DNA of 64,000 nt from NCBI GenBank assembly GCA_017448795.1, contig JAFSKV010000053.1:1-64000 (forward strand). Direction: 5' to 3'. Shown here one piece after another: positions 51,602 to 59,812 of the stretch. The position numbers and the translations under genes were made by a program. The notes below the pieces were generated by a model. It saw only the letters and a program-made list of their open reading frames with translations. It made no database searches and was not told the DNA's origin. The DNA comes from Synergistaceae bacterium (GTDB lineage Bacteria; Synergistota; Synergistia; Synergistales; Aminobacteriaceae). Numbering within the stretch: the stretch's first letter is position 1; each line of letters begins with the position of its first letter.

Positions 51602-52187
51602 CGAGGGCATATTATCTGGCGGAATGCTTGCCGCAGGATGGGCGGGAACAGTCGCGGGAGTCTCGTTCGGTCTCAAGCGCACCAATCCCGACAGAATCAT
51701 TCAGACCGCGCTAATATCGTCAGCATTCTTCCTCGCCTCACTCGTGAACGTCAGAATAGGCCCGTCATCGACTCACCTGGCACTTCTCGCGCCTATGGGA
51801 CTCATTCTCGGTCAGGCGGTATTCCCGGCGGTATTCGCGGCGTTGCTGCTGCAGGCGGTGCTTTTCGGGTTCGGGGGACTCGTTGTGCTTGGGGCTAACA
51901 CGTTGGTGATGGGAGTACCTGCGCTTGCTGTTCACGCGGTATTCGGGCGGGCAGTCCGTGAGAGTTCCGGGAAAATTTCGGCGGCCTTAGCGTTCATGGC
52001 CGGGGCTCTGGCTGTGATGATGGGTGCGGGGATTGCGGGATTATTCTTGTGGATGACTGACGCGGATTTTGCCGGGGCTGTGAAGCTGCTGCTTGTAGCG
52101 CATGTTCCTGTAGCGTTGATTGAAGGAGTCGTTACGGCGTTCTTAGTGATGTGGCTGAAGAAGTCTGCCCCCGAATTTCTGTCATGA
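51591..52187 (+). CDS. nikM: Nickel/cobalt ECF substrate-binding component NikM/CbiM
   Basis: 198 aa, with the CbiM/NikM N-terminus MHISEGILSGG, whose free amino group and His2 form the metal site. Six helices follow, with KRTNPDRIIQTALISSAFFLASLVNVRIGPSSTHL, the metal-binding His motif of the family, and GAGIAGLFLWM. It is the S component that holds Ni2+ or Co2+. It overlaps nikL and is followed by nikQ 31 nt later. Confidence 0.9.
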   Translation: MHISEGILSGGMLAAGWAGTVAGVSFGLKRTNPDRIIQTALISSAFFLASLVNVRIGPSSTHLALLAPMGLILGQAVFPAVFAALLLQAVLFGFGGLVVLGANTLVMGVPALAVHAVFGRAVRESSGKISAALAFMAGALAVMMGAGIAGLFLWMTDADFAGAVKLLLVAHVPVALIEGVVTAFLVMWLKKSAPEFLS

Positions 52188-52218
52188 GACGGCCTGCTTA
52201 CACTCCCGGATTTCTGCC

Positions 52219-52941
52219 ATGAGTCAGCCTGTTTACACCCTAAAATTTCCGCGCAAAGTCCCCCCCGTCCCAGCAGCAAACCCACGCAGCCCTGCCGCTG
52301 TTCTTGCCTCAGTGCTGGCCTATACTCTCGCTGTAACAGTCAGCAAAACTCCCCAAGCCCTCATAATGTCAGCAATCCTTCCCGCGTTCCTCATCCTCAG
52401 ACAACGCTTCAGCCCCTCGCGTCTTCGTGCCGTGAACGTGGCTGCGTCCTTGATGGTTCTCACGCTTGCCCTGACATGGCCGGATGCCCGTGAAGGCTTC
52501 GTGATGGGGATGGTGATACTAGTCCGGGTGAACATGATATGCGCTGTTTTCGCGGCGATGGTAGAGCCTCTTGGGACTGGGGGAATGTACGAGGCATTGA
52601 GCGTGCTTCATGTCCCGGAAAAACTGCGTGTGCTTGTTATCCTGACGCTGAGGGGGATATATACTCTCCGTGAACGCTACGAGTCAGCGATAATCTCCGT
52701 GAGGCTACGTGCGCCAAACCTGCGGGGGGTGATGAGGCTGAAAGTTTTTGCGAACATAGTCGGCTCTGTCATGCTTCAGGCTTCATTGCGTTCTGAGAAC
52801 ATGGCAAGGGCTGTGAAGTGCCGGGGAGGATTCTCCGGGTTCATGCAGGCGGGGAAATCGGCCATGACCGGGCGGGATTGGGTGTATGCCGCGGGAATGG
52901 GGGCGTATTCTGTGATGATTGCGGTGATGAATTATGCTTGA
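52219..52941 (+). CDS. nikQ: Energy-coupling factor transmembrane protein NikQ/CbiQ
   Basis: 240 aa, the T component that joins NikM to the ATPase. Several helices in the first half and the coupling-helix motif SVRLRAPNLRGVM with the second ARAVKCRGGFSG are present; these A-R-G boxes fit the ECF transmembrane family. The start codon at 52219 gives a soluble start (SQPVYTLKFPRKV). It overlaps nikO by 8 nt. Confidence 0.86.
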   Translation: MSQPVYTLKFPRKVPPVPAANPRSPAAVLASVLAYTLAVTVSKTPQALIMSAILPAFLILRQRFSPSRLRAVNVAASLMVLTLALTWPDAREGFVMGMVILVRVNMICAVFAAMVEPLGTGGMYEALSVLHVPEKLRVLVILTLRGIYTLRERYESAIISVRLRAPNLRGVMRLKVFANIVGSVMLQASLRSENMARAVKCRGGFSGFMQAGKSAMTGRDWVYAAGMGAYSVMIAVMNYA

Positions 52942-53644
52942 AGTTGACGGCTTGAAGTATCACTACGCTGACGGCCGCAAGGCATTACGCGGAGTCAGCC
53001 TTAGAGTCTCTGCGGGGGAGAAGGTCGCTCTTGTGGGCGCGAACGGGTCAGGGAAGTCCACGCTGTTACTGCACATTGCGGGGGCGGTTGAGGTTCAGGA
53101 AGGGCGGATAGCGTTCAACGGCCATGAGGGCAGTGAAACCTTGCGGGCTAATGTGGGGTTGACGTTCCAGAATTCCGACGATGAAATATTGATGCCGTCG
53201 GTGATTGAGGATGTGGCATTCAGCCTCGCAGCCGGGGGGATGCCGCCAAAGTCAGCACACGAACAGGCCGGGGAAATTCTGGCCGGTCTCGGAATCTCAC
53301 ACCTTGCCTCGCGTCCTCCTCACAGGCTTTCAGGCGGGGAAAAGAGACTAGTAACCTTTGCGGGGGTACTTGCGTCAGAGCCGGGACTTCTTGCGCTTGA
53401 TGAGCCTACAGCCGGGCTTGACCCAAGAGCAAGACGGAGGGTCATAAACTTTCTGCGTGAGACTGACAGGGCGGTGCTGCTGGCGACTCATGATTTGGAC
53501 ATGGCACTTGATGTGTGTGCTAGGGCGGTGATACTTTCGGGGGGGACTGTAGCGCGTGAAGGGAGCTTGCCTGGACTGTTCAAGGACGGGGCTTTGCTTG
53601 AGGCTAACGGGCTGGAGCTTCCGTTGCGATACACGAGGGAGTGA
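52934..53644 (+). CDS. nikO: ECF transporter ATPase NikO/CbiO
   Basis: 236 aa ABC ATPase. Walker A is VGANGSGKSTLLLH at about 35, Q-loop FQNSDDEIL, signature LSGGEKRL, Walker B LLALDEPTAGLD and H-loop LATHDLD. The full length and close spacing complete the nickel transporter. Nickel specificity is inferred from the presence of the NikK/NikL pair rather than from the ATPase itself. Confidence 0.92.
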   Translation: MLEVDGLKYHYADGRKALRGVSLRVSAGEKVALVGANGSGKSTLLLHIAGAVEVQEGRIAFNGHEGSETLRANVGLTFQNSDDEILMPSVIEDVAFSLAAGGMPPKSAHEQAGEILAGLGISHLASRPPHRLSGGEKRLVTFAGVLASEPGLLALDEPTAGLDPRARRRVINFLRETDRAVLLATHDLDMALDVCARAVILSGGTVAREGSLPGLFKDGALLEANGLELPLRYTRE

Positions 53645-53655
53645 GAGCGGCTTTA

Positions 53656-53745
53656 TTGTGATTCACAAACACGGGAAACAAAGAGATGGGCATAAAACAT
53701 ACTATATCACGCAGGCTAAAGCAGTGGTCCGATGCGGACTTTAAC
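53656..53745 (+). repeat. Imperfect direct repeat, left copy (protein-coding remnant)
   Basis: About 90 bp with a close match to 55233-55342. In one frame it encodes IVIHKHGKQRDGHKTYYITQAKA and, one base shifted, WSDADFNNSIT. No start codon or gene is attached, so it is a fragment of an unrecognised coding family. It lies 12 nt after nikO. Confidence 0.6.
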
Positions 53746-53886
53746 AACTCAATAACTTCGATCACAGTCAACGAAATACAAATTATTCATCACAGAGAAT
53801 CCCCCTAGCTTTGAACCGCTGGTGAGGAGCATAATAATTAAAAAAATAAATGGCATACAAACTGAAAGGCAGGATAATATTCCGCT

Positions 53887-54534
53887 ATGAAAGCAGGAGA
53901 CATAGTAACGTTCGGGAAATACCCGCAGGATGAACACGGAAGAGTTGCGCCAATAGAATGGGCAGTATTGGACATCGAAGACGGAAGAGCGTTACTGCTG
54001 TCGAGATACATACTTGACGCAAAACCCTTCAATGATGAAGCGAAAGTTGTTCACTGGGATTCATGCAGTCTGAGAAAATGGCTTAACGGTGAATTTCTGA
54101 ACAATGCATTTACGGAAGAAGAGCAGAATCAGGTATACCTTCCGCCGGAGAATGAGAGGGACATAAACGCAGAATTTTTCTGGCTCATATGGCATCCCGG
54201 CAGGCCGATGGATGTAGATTCATCAAGCCTGAACATGAAAGATAAAGTGTTTCTCCTGTCTCATAAGGACGTATCGGAATATTTCTGCGGAGGAGATAAC
54301 GAAACATCATGTCCCGGAGCATCAGCTGAAGCCTCGGAATATGTGCAGGGAAAATATCCGGAATGGTATTCGGCTGATGAGAGAAATGGCTGTGCAGTCT
54401 GGTGGCTCAGGTCATCGTCATCACAATACCCGGCTGCATATATAGTAAGTCCGGCAGACACCATAGGATTCACATTTATATTGCCTGACAGTCTCAACGG
54501 AATACGCCCGGCATTGTGGCTTAAGGCCGAATAG
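53887..54534 (+). CDS. DUF6273-type domain protein
   Basis: 215 aa with the fold signature of DUF6273: VTFGKYPQDEHGRVAPIEWAVLD, then YILDAKPFND, the SCSLRKWLNGEFLNNAFTEEEQ run and the C-terminal WWLRSSSS followed by GIRPALWL. These domains occur in gut bacteria, often as single or repeated units on secreted or intracellular proteins; no function is established. There is no signal peptide or membrane helix. The gene is followed by a Sel1-repeat gene 18 nt later. It is more AT-rich than its surroundings. Confidence 0.8.
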   Translation: MKAGDIVTFGKYPQDEHGRVAPIEWAVLDIEDGRALLLSRYILDAKPFNDEAKVVHWDSCSLRKWLNGEFLNNAFTEEEQNQVYLPPENERDINAEFFWLIWHPGRPMDVDSSSLNMKDKVFLLSHKDVSEYFCGGDNETSCPGASAEASEYVQGKYPEWYSADERNGCAVWWLRSSSSQYPAAYIVSPADTIGFTFILPDSLNGIRPALWLKAE

Positions 54535-54552
54535 AGAAGGAGAGAACGAAGG

Positions 54553-55238
54553 ATGATAGATATTATCGAGGAAGTTGCAGAGAAAGTATCAGGCGGCAAG
54601 AGAGGAACTTCAGAGGTTAATCCTGATTTCGGCTTCAAGGGTGATGCCACAGAAGAACAGAAGAAAGAGATTAAGAGCGCGGCGTTTAAGGCAATAACTG
54701 ATCCGCGTTATGCTGTCATGCTCGGAATAAGATATTTGAACGGCGATGTGGTGAAGCAGAATTACAATCAGGCATTCAGGTGGTACAAGTACGCGGCAGA
54801 GTCAGGTCTTCCTCTCGCACAGGCGAATCTCTCGGACTGTTACATGCAGGGCTGGGGAGTGAAGAGGAATATTGAAGAGGCTGTGAGGTGGACTGAGGAA
54901 GCGGCATCAAATGGCTTCGGAAATTCTCAGGTGTGCTTGGGGAAATGGTACATCAAAGGAGAATATGTAGAGCAGGACATCGAGGAAGGAGAACGGCTGC
55001 TGCGTCTTGCGGCGGCTCATGATGAATCAGACCCGTTCATGGATATTGATGACGCATATGAAACGCTTGGCATCGCTCTTTCGTGGCATGATGACATTGA
55101 ATCGAAGCGTGAGGGGCTCAAATGGATAACTAAGGCGGCAGAACGCGGACACGGGAGAGCCGTTGAGATGGTGATGTTGATTGCATGAAGGGCTTCAAGG
55201 ATTTGGCACAGGCGGTGAAGTGGGCAGAAAGATTGTGA
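54553..55238 (+). pseudogene. Sel1-repeat protein, 3' end frameshifted
   Basis: The intact frame 54553-55188 gives 211 aa with three Sel1-like units (for example AVMLGIRYLNGDVVKQNYNQAFRWYKYAAESGLP, the A-x-A-x-SDCY step and VCLGKWYIKGEYV). One base shift after the stop, the frame continues MKGFKDLAQAVKWAERL to 55238, which reads like the next Sel1 helix. So the last unit appears lost by a frameshift near 55186. Sel1 solenoids usually bind partner proteins. The neighbouring DUF6273 gene is the likely partner. Confidence 0.7.
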
Positions 55239-55342
55239 TTCATAAATACGGAAAACAAAGGGATGGGCAGAAGGCATACTGTATCACGCAGGCTCAGGCA
55301 TAATGTAAGAATTGGTATAGTGAGTGGTCCGGTACGGACTTT
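55233..55342 (+). repeat. Imperfect direct repeat, right copy
   Basis: Matches 53656-53745 over two blocks (gtgattca-aaa-acgg-aaacaaag-gatgggca, then tggtccg-gcggacttt) with an insertion of about 20 bp between them. It encodes IVIHKYGKQRDGQKAYCITQAQA followed by a stop. Together with the left copy it bounds a unit of about 1.58 kb. Confidence 0.65.
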
Positions 55343-55523
55343 CAGAATACACTGCCGATGATGATGACGGATTTTCAGGCCGTGTGTGGAAAACCCGCGG
55401 GAATGTCAGAGATTTCGCGCATCTTGCCGCGCATGATTTTGACGCGTGCTATGACAGGAGCAGGCGCAGTACAGGCTGGAAGAATCATAGACATCGCAGA
55501 CAGTGGGAACATAAAGCATTAAG
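55323..55523 (+). pseudogene. Unrecognised gene remnant after the right repeat
   Basis: In frame with WSGTDFQNTL the sequence stays open for about 64 codons (TDFQAVCGKPAGMSEISRILPRMI, ending AGRIIDIADSGNIKH) and stops near 55523. There is no start codon at its head and an in-frame stop 15 nt before it. It looks like the tail of the same decayed family as the repeat; the left copy has no such tail. The stretch from here to the rtcB start holds no other gene. Confidence 0.45.
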
Positions 55524-55615
55524 ACAATTCAAACGGAGCAAAAAAGTGGACATGATGTCAATATTTATCATAAAGCCCGTGATAAAATCTCCTGAACGCA
55601 AAAGGAGGCGCAATC

Positions 55616-56812
55616 ATGGAAATTACCGGACGTTACGCGACGGCGGTATGCTACGCGGACATCATAGAGTACGACGCGCAGGCACAGATACGCAGGATGT
55701 GTGATTACCCGTTCACAGAAGGCTCAAAGATCCGCATAATGCCGGACGTTCACGCAGGTGTTGGCTGCACCATAGGCACGACGATGACTGTAACAGACAA
55801 GGCAGTCCCAAATGTCGTAGGCGTGGATATAGGTTGCGGAATGTACAGCGTCAATATAGGCCGTGATGACATAGATTTTGCGGTTTTTGACGAGGCAGCC
55901 CACTATGTGCCTTCTAGGTTTGACGTTTGGGAAGGCAGGCCGGAACGCTTCGACCTAACGCGCCTGAAGTGCTACAGCGGGCTTGACAGCATCGGGAAAA
56001 TAGAGCGCAGTCTCGGAACTCTGGGCGGGGGAAACCACTTCATCGAGATTGACAGGTCGGAAGACGGGACGCACTGGCTCATCATTCACACAGGAAGCAG
56101 GAATTTGGGCAAACAGGTCGCGGGGTACTACCAGAAGTTAGCCGTTGACCTTGACAGGGGGAAGGGTGAATACCTGAAGAAGCGTGATGATCTTATAGCC
56201 GGGTACAAGGCGAAGGGCAAACGCAGGGAGATTCAGGGTGCGCTGCAGGCCATGACCCCGCCGTCCAATGCCGGGACAATGCCGGAAGACCTGTGCTATT
56301 TGACCGGGGAATATCTCGCTGATTACATACATGACGTGAAAATCTGCCAGGAGTTCGCGCGGAGAAACCGCGAGAAGATCGCCGAAGTCTTATTGTCGCG
56401 CACGGGTCTGACAGCTTATGACTCATTCCACACAGTCCACAACTACATAGACACAGACAGAATGATTCTCCGCAAGGGGGCAATCTCGGCGCAATTGGGC
56501 GAACGGGTGTTGATACCCATAAACATGCGGGACGGGTCAATTCTTGCGGTAGGGCGCGGAAATCCTGAGTGGAATTACTCTGCTCCTCACGGGGCAGGCC
56601 GCCTGATGTCCCGGAGTACGGCGAAAGAATCCCTCAGCATGGACGATTACCGGGAGGCTATGAGCGGGGTTTACACAACTTCAGTGAGCGAGTTCACCCT
56701 TGATGAGTCGCCGATGGCCTATAAGCCTCTTGAAGCGATTATTGATGTTATAGCCGGGACGGTTGATATTGTGAGCGTCATGAAGCCCGTGTATAACTTC
56801 AAGGCCTCGTAA
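55616..56812 (+). CDS. rtcB: RNA-splicing ligase RtcB family
   Basis: 398 aa, shorter than the 408-480 aa seen in many RtcB but within the family. Ligates 2',3'-cyclic phosphate or 3'-phosphate RNA to 5'-OH with GTP and Mn2+. Active-site features: MPDVHAGVGCTIG, VGVDIGCGM (metal Cys), LGGGNHFIEI, HTGSRNLG, and the GMP-binding His of SAPHGAGRLMSRS. AAAGGAGG precedes the start. The role here could be RNA repair or tRNA handling. It has no archease partner in view. Confidence 0.93.
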   Translation: MEITGRYATAVCYADIIEYDAQAQIRRMCDYPFTEGSKIRIMPDVHAGVGCTIGTTMTVTDKAVPNVVGVDIGCGMYSVNIGRDDIDFAVFDEAAHYVPSRFDVWEGRPERFDLTRLKCYSGLDSIGKIERSLGTLGGGNHFIEIDRSEDGTHWLIIHTGSRNLGKQVAGYYQKLAVDLDRGKGEYLKKRDDLIAGYKAKGKRREIQGALQAMTPPSNAGTMPEDLCYLTGEYLADYIHDVKICQEFARRNREKIAEVLLSRTGLTAYDSFHTVHNYIDTDRMILRKGAISAQLGERVLIPINMRDGSILAVGRGNPEWNYSAPHGAGRLMSRSTAKESLSMDDYREAMSGVYTTSVSEFTLDESPMAYKPLEAIIDVIAGTVDIVSVMKPVYNFKAS

Positions 56813-56842
56813 AGTGTGCTACAATGTCAGCAATAAATTCAC

Positions 56843-56881
56843 GAGAAAGGAGCTTGACAGAATGCAAAATCGCGCCATAAT
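56843..56881 (+). promoter_or_regulatory. Promoter-like box pair of repeat element C
   Basis: AGAAAGGAGC, then TTGACA (56854-56859), a 16-nt spacer and CATAAT (56876-56881), the same layout as elements A, B and D. An ATG at 56862 lies in the spacer, nine nt after AGGAG. Confidence 0.65.
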
Positions 56882-57447
56882 CGACACGACACGACACGAC
56901 ACGCCTTCACTTTGCCGAAAAATATTCCGAAAGCTGTCCGTAAAATCCAGCAAAGTGTTCGCAAAACTCAGGGTTAATCTCATGTGGCCTCTGTATTCCC
57001 ATGTGGCAGGCTGGAAACCCGTCAGTCCCCGCAATTACGGCAGGCCGCTCATGGTGTCGCTTACTTCATTCCCCGCAAGAATCAACACCGTCCACAAAAC
57101 GATTCATTCCCTCATGCTACAGGACATGAAGCCCAACAGAATAATCCTGTGGCTGACGGATGAAGAGTTCCCAAATATTCCGCGAAATATGCACGACCAA
57201 CGATGACATATGGTTCTGGCTCATGGCCGCGCTTAACCATGTCCGTGTCCGTGCAACTGAGGGAAACCGTCCTCATCTTGCGCTTGCTTACGTTGGCAGT
57301 ACCCAGAAAGGCCCGACGCTCTCAAGCATAAATGACGGAGGGGAAAAATTGTTCTGGAAGGATTTTCACAGGATGCTCGGACATTACCCGGAGCTGGAAA
57401 AAATCCTGCGTGATGAATATGAACTCATGAAGGAGAACGAGGCCTGA
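56862..57447 (+). pseudogene. Glycosyltransferase with internal deletion and frameshift
   Basis: The first part (MQNRAIIDTTRHDT and onward) contains PLMVSLTSFPARINTVHKTIHSL and RIILWLTDEEFPNIPRNM in frame from 56862 to 57206. The last part of the same family (TNDDIWFWLMAALNHVRVRA, TQKGPTLSSIND) continues in another frame to 57447. Known relatives of this glycan transferase type have about 110-130 residues between the two; here the join falls near 57180, so the middle with the central acidic motif is lost. It sits behind repeat element C and is presumably non-functional. Confidence 0.72.
56883..56902. repeat. Tandem pentamer microsatellite, 4 copies
   Basis: Unit gacac, four perfect copies, directly after the -10-like box. 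In the ORF from 56862 it encodes TTRHD-type codons. Confidence 0.9.
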
Positions 57448-57472
57448 AGGTTTCCCCCCAAGCCTCCGCATT

Positions 57473-58246
57473 CTATTTCTGGCTGTAACGCGACAAGAAC
57501 TGCCTGGTGCGCTCCTGCTTCGGGTGATTGAAGACTTCATGAGGGTCTCCCTGCTCGCAGATTACCCCCCCGTCCATGAAGATAACATGACTGGCAACGT
57601 CCCTCGCGAACTCCATCTCGTGAGTAACGATAATCATCGTCGTGTTCTTCTCTGACAGTCCGCGAATGACCTTGAGGACTTCTCCCGTGAGCTCCGGGTC
57701 CAACGCGCTGGTAGGCTCGTCAAAGCAAAGAATATCCGGGTGCATGATTAGGGCGCGGGCTATTGCGACTCTCTGTTGCTGACCGCCGGATAATTGGTGC
57801 GGGTAATTCCCCATCCTGTCAGCAAGCCCGATGCTCGCGAAAAGCTCCTCAGCCTCAGCCCTCAGCGCCTCCTTGTCGAAACCGTGATTGTGGCTCTCAC
57901 TCGCCAATAACTGAGGGGCAAGCATGACATTCTCCAGTGCGGTATACTGAGGAAAAAGGTTGAACGACTGGAACACAAGCCCGAAATGAAGCCTCTTCCG
58001 CCGTATCTCAGTCTCACTCAGCGTTGACGGAACAGAGCAGTCAAGCAGAGTCTCACCGTTGACCGTGATTTTCCCCTCGTCAGGACGCTCAAGGAAATTC
58101 AGGCACCGCAGCATCGTGGTCTTTCCGCTCCCTGATGAGCCGATTATCGACAGCACACCGCCCTTTTCGAGCGTGAAGTCTATACCCTTGAGTACTTCAG
58201 TTTTCCCGAACGACTTGCGCAGACCGCTGACTTCAAGAATTGGCAT
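57473..58246 (-). CDS. Polar amino-acid ABC transporter ATPase
   Basis: 257 aa, GlnQ/ArtP type. Walker A GSSGSGKTTM at about 36, LVFQSFNLFPQYTALENV around the Q-loop, LSGGQQQRVAIARAL signature, Walker B ILCFDEPTSALD and IVTHEMEFARDVA. It follows the permease by 17 nt with GGAGGG upstream of the ATG. It supplies energy for the amino-acid importer formed with the two genes before it. Confidence 0.95.
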   Translation of the reverse strand: MPILEVSGLRKSFGKTEVLKGIDFTLEKGGVLSIIGSSGSGKTTMLRCLNFLERPDEGKITVNGETLLDCSVPSTLSETEIRRKRLHFGLVFQSFNLFPQYTALENVMLAPQLLASESHNHGFDKEALRAEAEELFASIGLADRMGNYPHQLSGGQQQRVAIARALIMHPDILCFDEPTSALDPELTGEVLKVIRGLSEKNTTMIIVTHEMEFARDVASHVIFMDGGVICEQGDPHEVFNHPKQERTRQFLSRYSQK

Positions 58247-58263
58247 GATACGTTCCCTCCTGT

Positions 58264-58950
58264 CTAGCGGAAATATTCCAGCTTGCGCTCAAACTTGGCG
58301 AGAAGCACCGTAACAATCCCGTTGAACACAAGGTAGTAGAACGCCGTGAAGAACAGCGGCCATATCGCACCCGAAATCCCGTGAGACCCCTTCATGAACG
58401 CCTGCCCCGCCCAGATGACTTCCTGCAGCGCGATTATCCGGGCAAGCGCAGTGTCTTTCACGAGGGTGATTATCTCGTTGGAGATTGGTGGGACTATCCG
58501 CTTTATCATCTGCAGCAGCGTTACGTGGAAGAATATCTGCCGCCGCGTCATTCCGAGAACAAGCCCCGCCTCAGTCTGCCCAACCGGGACGCTCTGGATG
58601 CCGCCCCTGTAAATCTCCGAGAAGTAGCACGCGTAGTTGATGACGAAAGCCAGAGTCGCCGCGAGGAATCTTCCCTGTTCGCCGCCGCCCCATATGGGAT
58701 TTTTCAGCACAAGGCCGGGAAAGTAGTAGACAATCAGCAGCTGAATCATGAGGGGAGTCCCGCGTATTATCCAGATGATGAACTGTGTTGTTACGCTGAT
58801 TGCCCGGATTTTCGAGAGCGAGCCGAACGCTATAACCAGTCCGAGGGGGAACGCCCCCAGCAGTGTCAGCGAAAACAGCTTCAGCGTCTGCAAGAAACCG
58901 ACATTGAGCGCGCCGATTACCACCGGGAGCTGGTGAAGGAATGTCTCCAT
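58264..58950 (-). CDS. Polar amino-acid ABC transporter permease
   Basis: 228 aa, HisM/GlnP type, with about five membrane helices. The family coupling motif is the EAGLVLGMTRRQIFFHVTLLQMIKRIVPPISNEI block at about 127-160, and FIIWIIRGTPLMIQLLIVYY is the typical N-terminal permease signature. Only one permease gene is present, so it is likely a homodimer. It begins 1 nt after the binding-protein stop. Confidence 0.94.
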   Translation of the reverse strand: METFLHQLPVVIGALNVGFLQTLKLFSLTLLGAFPLGLVIAFGSLSKIRAISVTTQFIIWIIRGTPLMIQLLIVYYFPGLVLKNPIWGGGEQGRFLAATLAFVINYACYFSEIYRGGIQSVPVGQTEAGLVLGMTRRQIFFHVTLLQMIKRIVPPISNEIITLVKDTALARIIALQEVIWAGQAFMKGSHGISGAIWPLFFTAFYYLVFNGIVTVLLAKFERKLEYFR

Positions 58951-58951
58951 G

Positions 58952-59719
58952 CTACTGACGGATTAACGCCGCCTGAATGCGGTATGTCTCAGCAACCTTA
59001 GCGATTGAGCCGTCAGCATACCCTGCCTCGAAAAACGCGTTGAGGAGGAACGTGAGGTCTGAGCCCTTGCGGAAGCCTACGCCGTATTCCTCGCTGTTGA
59101 GTGCTACTGTGTAGGTGAGGTTCTCGTAGCCCGTGCCTTTGCCGACCATCGCCGCGGCCATGAGGGAGTCTATTATCGCCGCGTCCGCTGTCCCTGAAGC
59201 AACTTCCATCAGAGCCGTTGCCTGGTCCTGGACCTCAGTAACCTTGAAGCCGTGGGCTGTGGCCTGCTCGTTGCCCGCGCTCCCGTGCTCGACCACGAAA
59301 TTCAGATCCTTGATCTTCTCGGCTGTGTCATACTGTGAGGCTTTTGCTGACGGGACTACGACGATCTGCGCGTTGTTGCAGTAGGGATTCGAGCAGGACA
59401 TTGACGACTTCACTTCGGGCGTGAGGGTCATTCCGTTCCATACGCAGTCGATGTTCTTTCCGTCGAGCTCAAGAATCTTGTTGTTCCACTCGATTTCCTG
59501 GAACTCAACTTTGACACCGAGACTCTCAGCGAACGCCCGCGCAAGGTCAGCGTCGAAGCCGATCCATTCGCCCTTCTCGTTCTTGTAGTCCATCGGCTTG
59601 AAGTCTGTGATTCCGACGACAAGAACGCCCTTTGCCTTGACGTATTCGGAGTCGGTCTCTGCGAACGCGCACGAACATACGGCCATGATGACCGCGAGGA
59701 TGAGGAGTAATTTCTTCAT
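58952..59719 (-). CDS. Polar amino-acid ABC transporter substrate-binding protein
   Basis: 255 aa with a signal peptide (about 20 residues, LLLILAVIMAVCSCAFA; a lipobox reading around VCSC is possible). SBP_bac_3 fold: VLVVGITDFKPMDYKNEKGEWIGFDADLARAFAESLGVKVEF, DCVWNGMTLTPE and SGTADAAIIDS. The acidic and aromatic site residues fit a polar or acidic amino acid ligand. First gene of the three-gene importer. Confidence 0.93.
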   Translation of the reverse strand: MKKLLLILAVIMAVCSCAFAETDSEYVKAKGVLVVGITDFKPMDYKNEKGEWIGFDADLARAFAESLGVKVEFQEIEWNNKILELDGKNIDCVWNGMTLTPEVKSSMSCSNPYCNNAQIVVVPSAKASQYDTAEKIKDLNFVVEHGSAGNEQATAHGFKVTEVQDQATALMEVASGTADAAIIDSLMAAAMVGKGTGYENLTYTVALNSEEYGVGFRKGSDLTFLLNAFFEAGYADGSIAKVAETYRIQAALIRQ

Positions 59720-59734
59720 TGGGATGATGCATCT

Positions 59735-59775
59735 CCTGTGAGAAAATTTCTTCAGCGTGTGAATTGTCTGAAGTG
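59735..59775 (-). terminator. Possible terminator of the peptide transporter operon
   Basis: On the minus strand CTTCAG and CTGAAG pair, followed by aaattttct. It lies between oppA and the amino-acid transporter. Confidence 0.5.
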
Positions 59776-59812
59776 TGAAAATTTTACGTTACCGCCCCCA
59801 AAATGTAAAACG

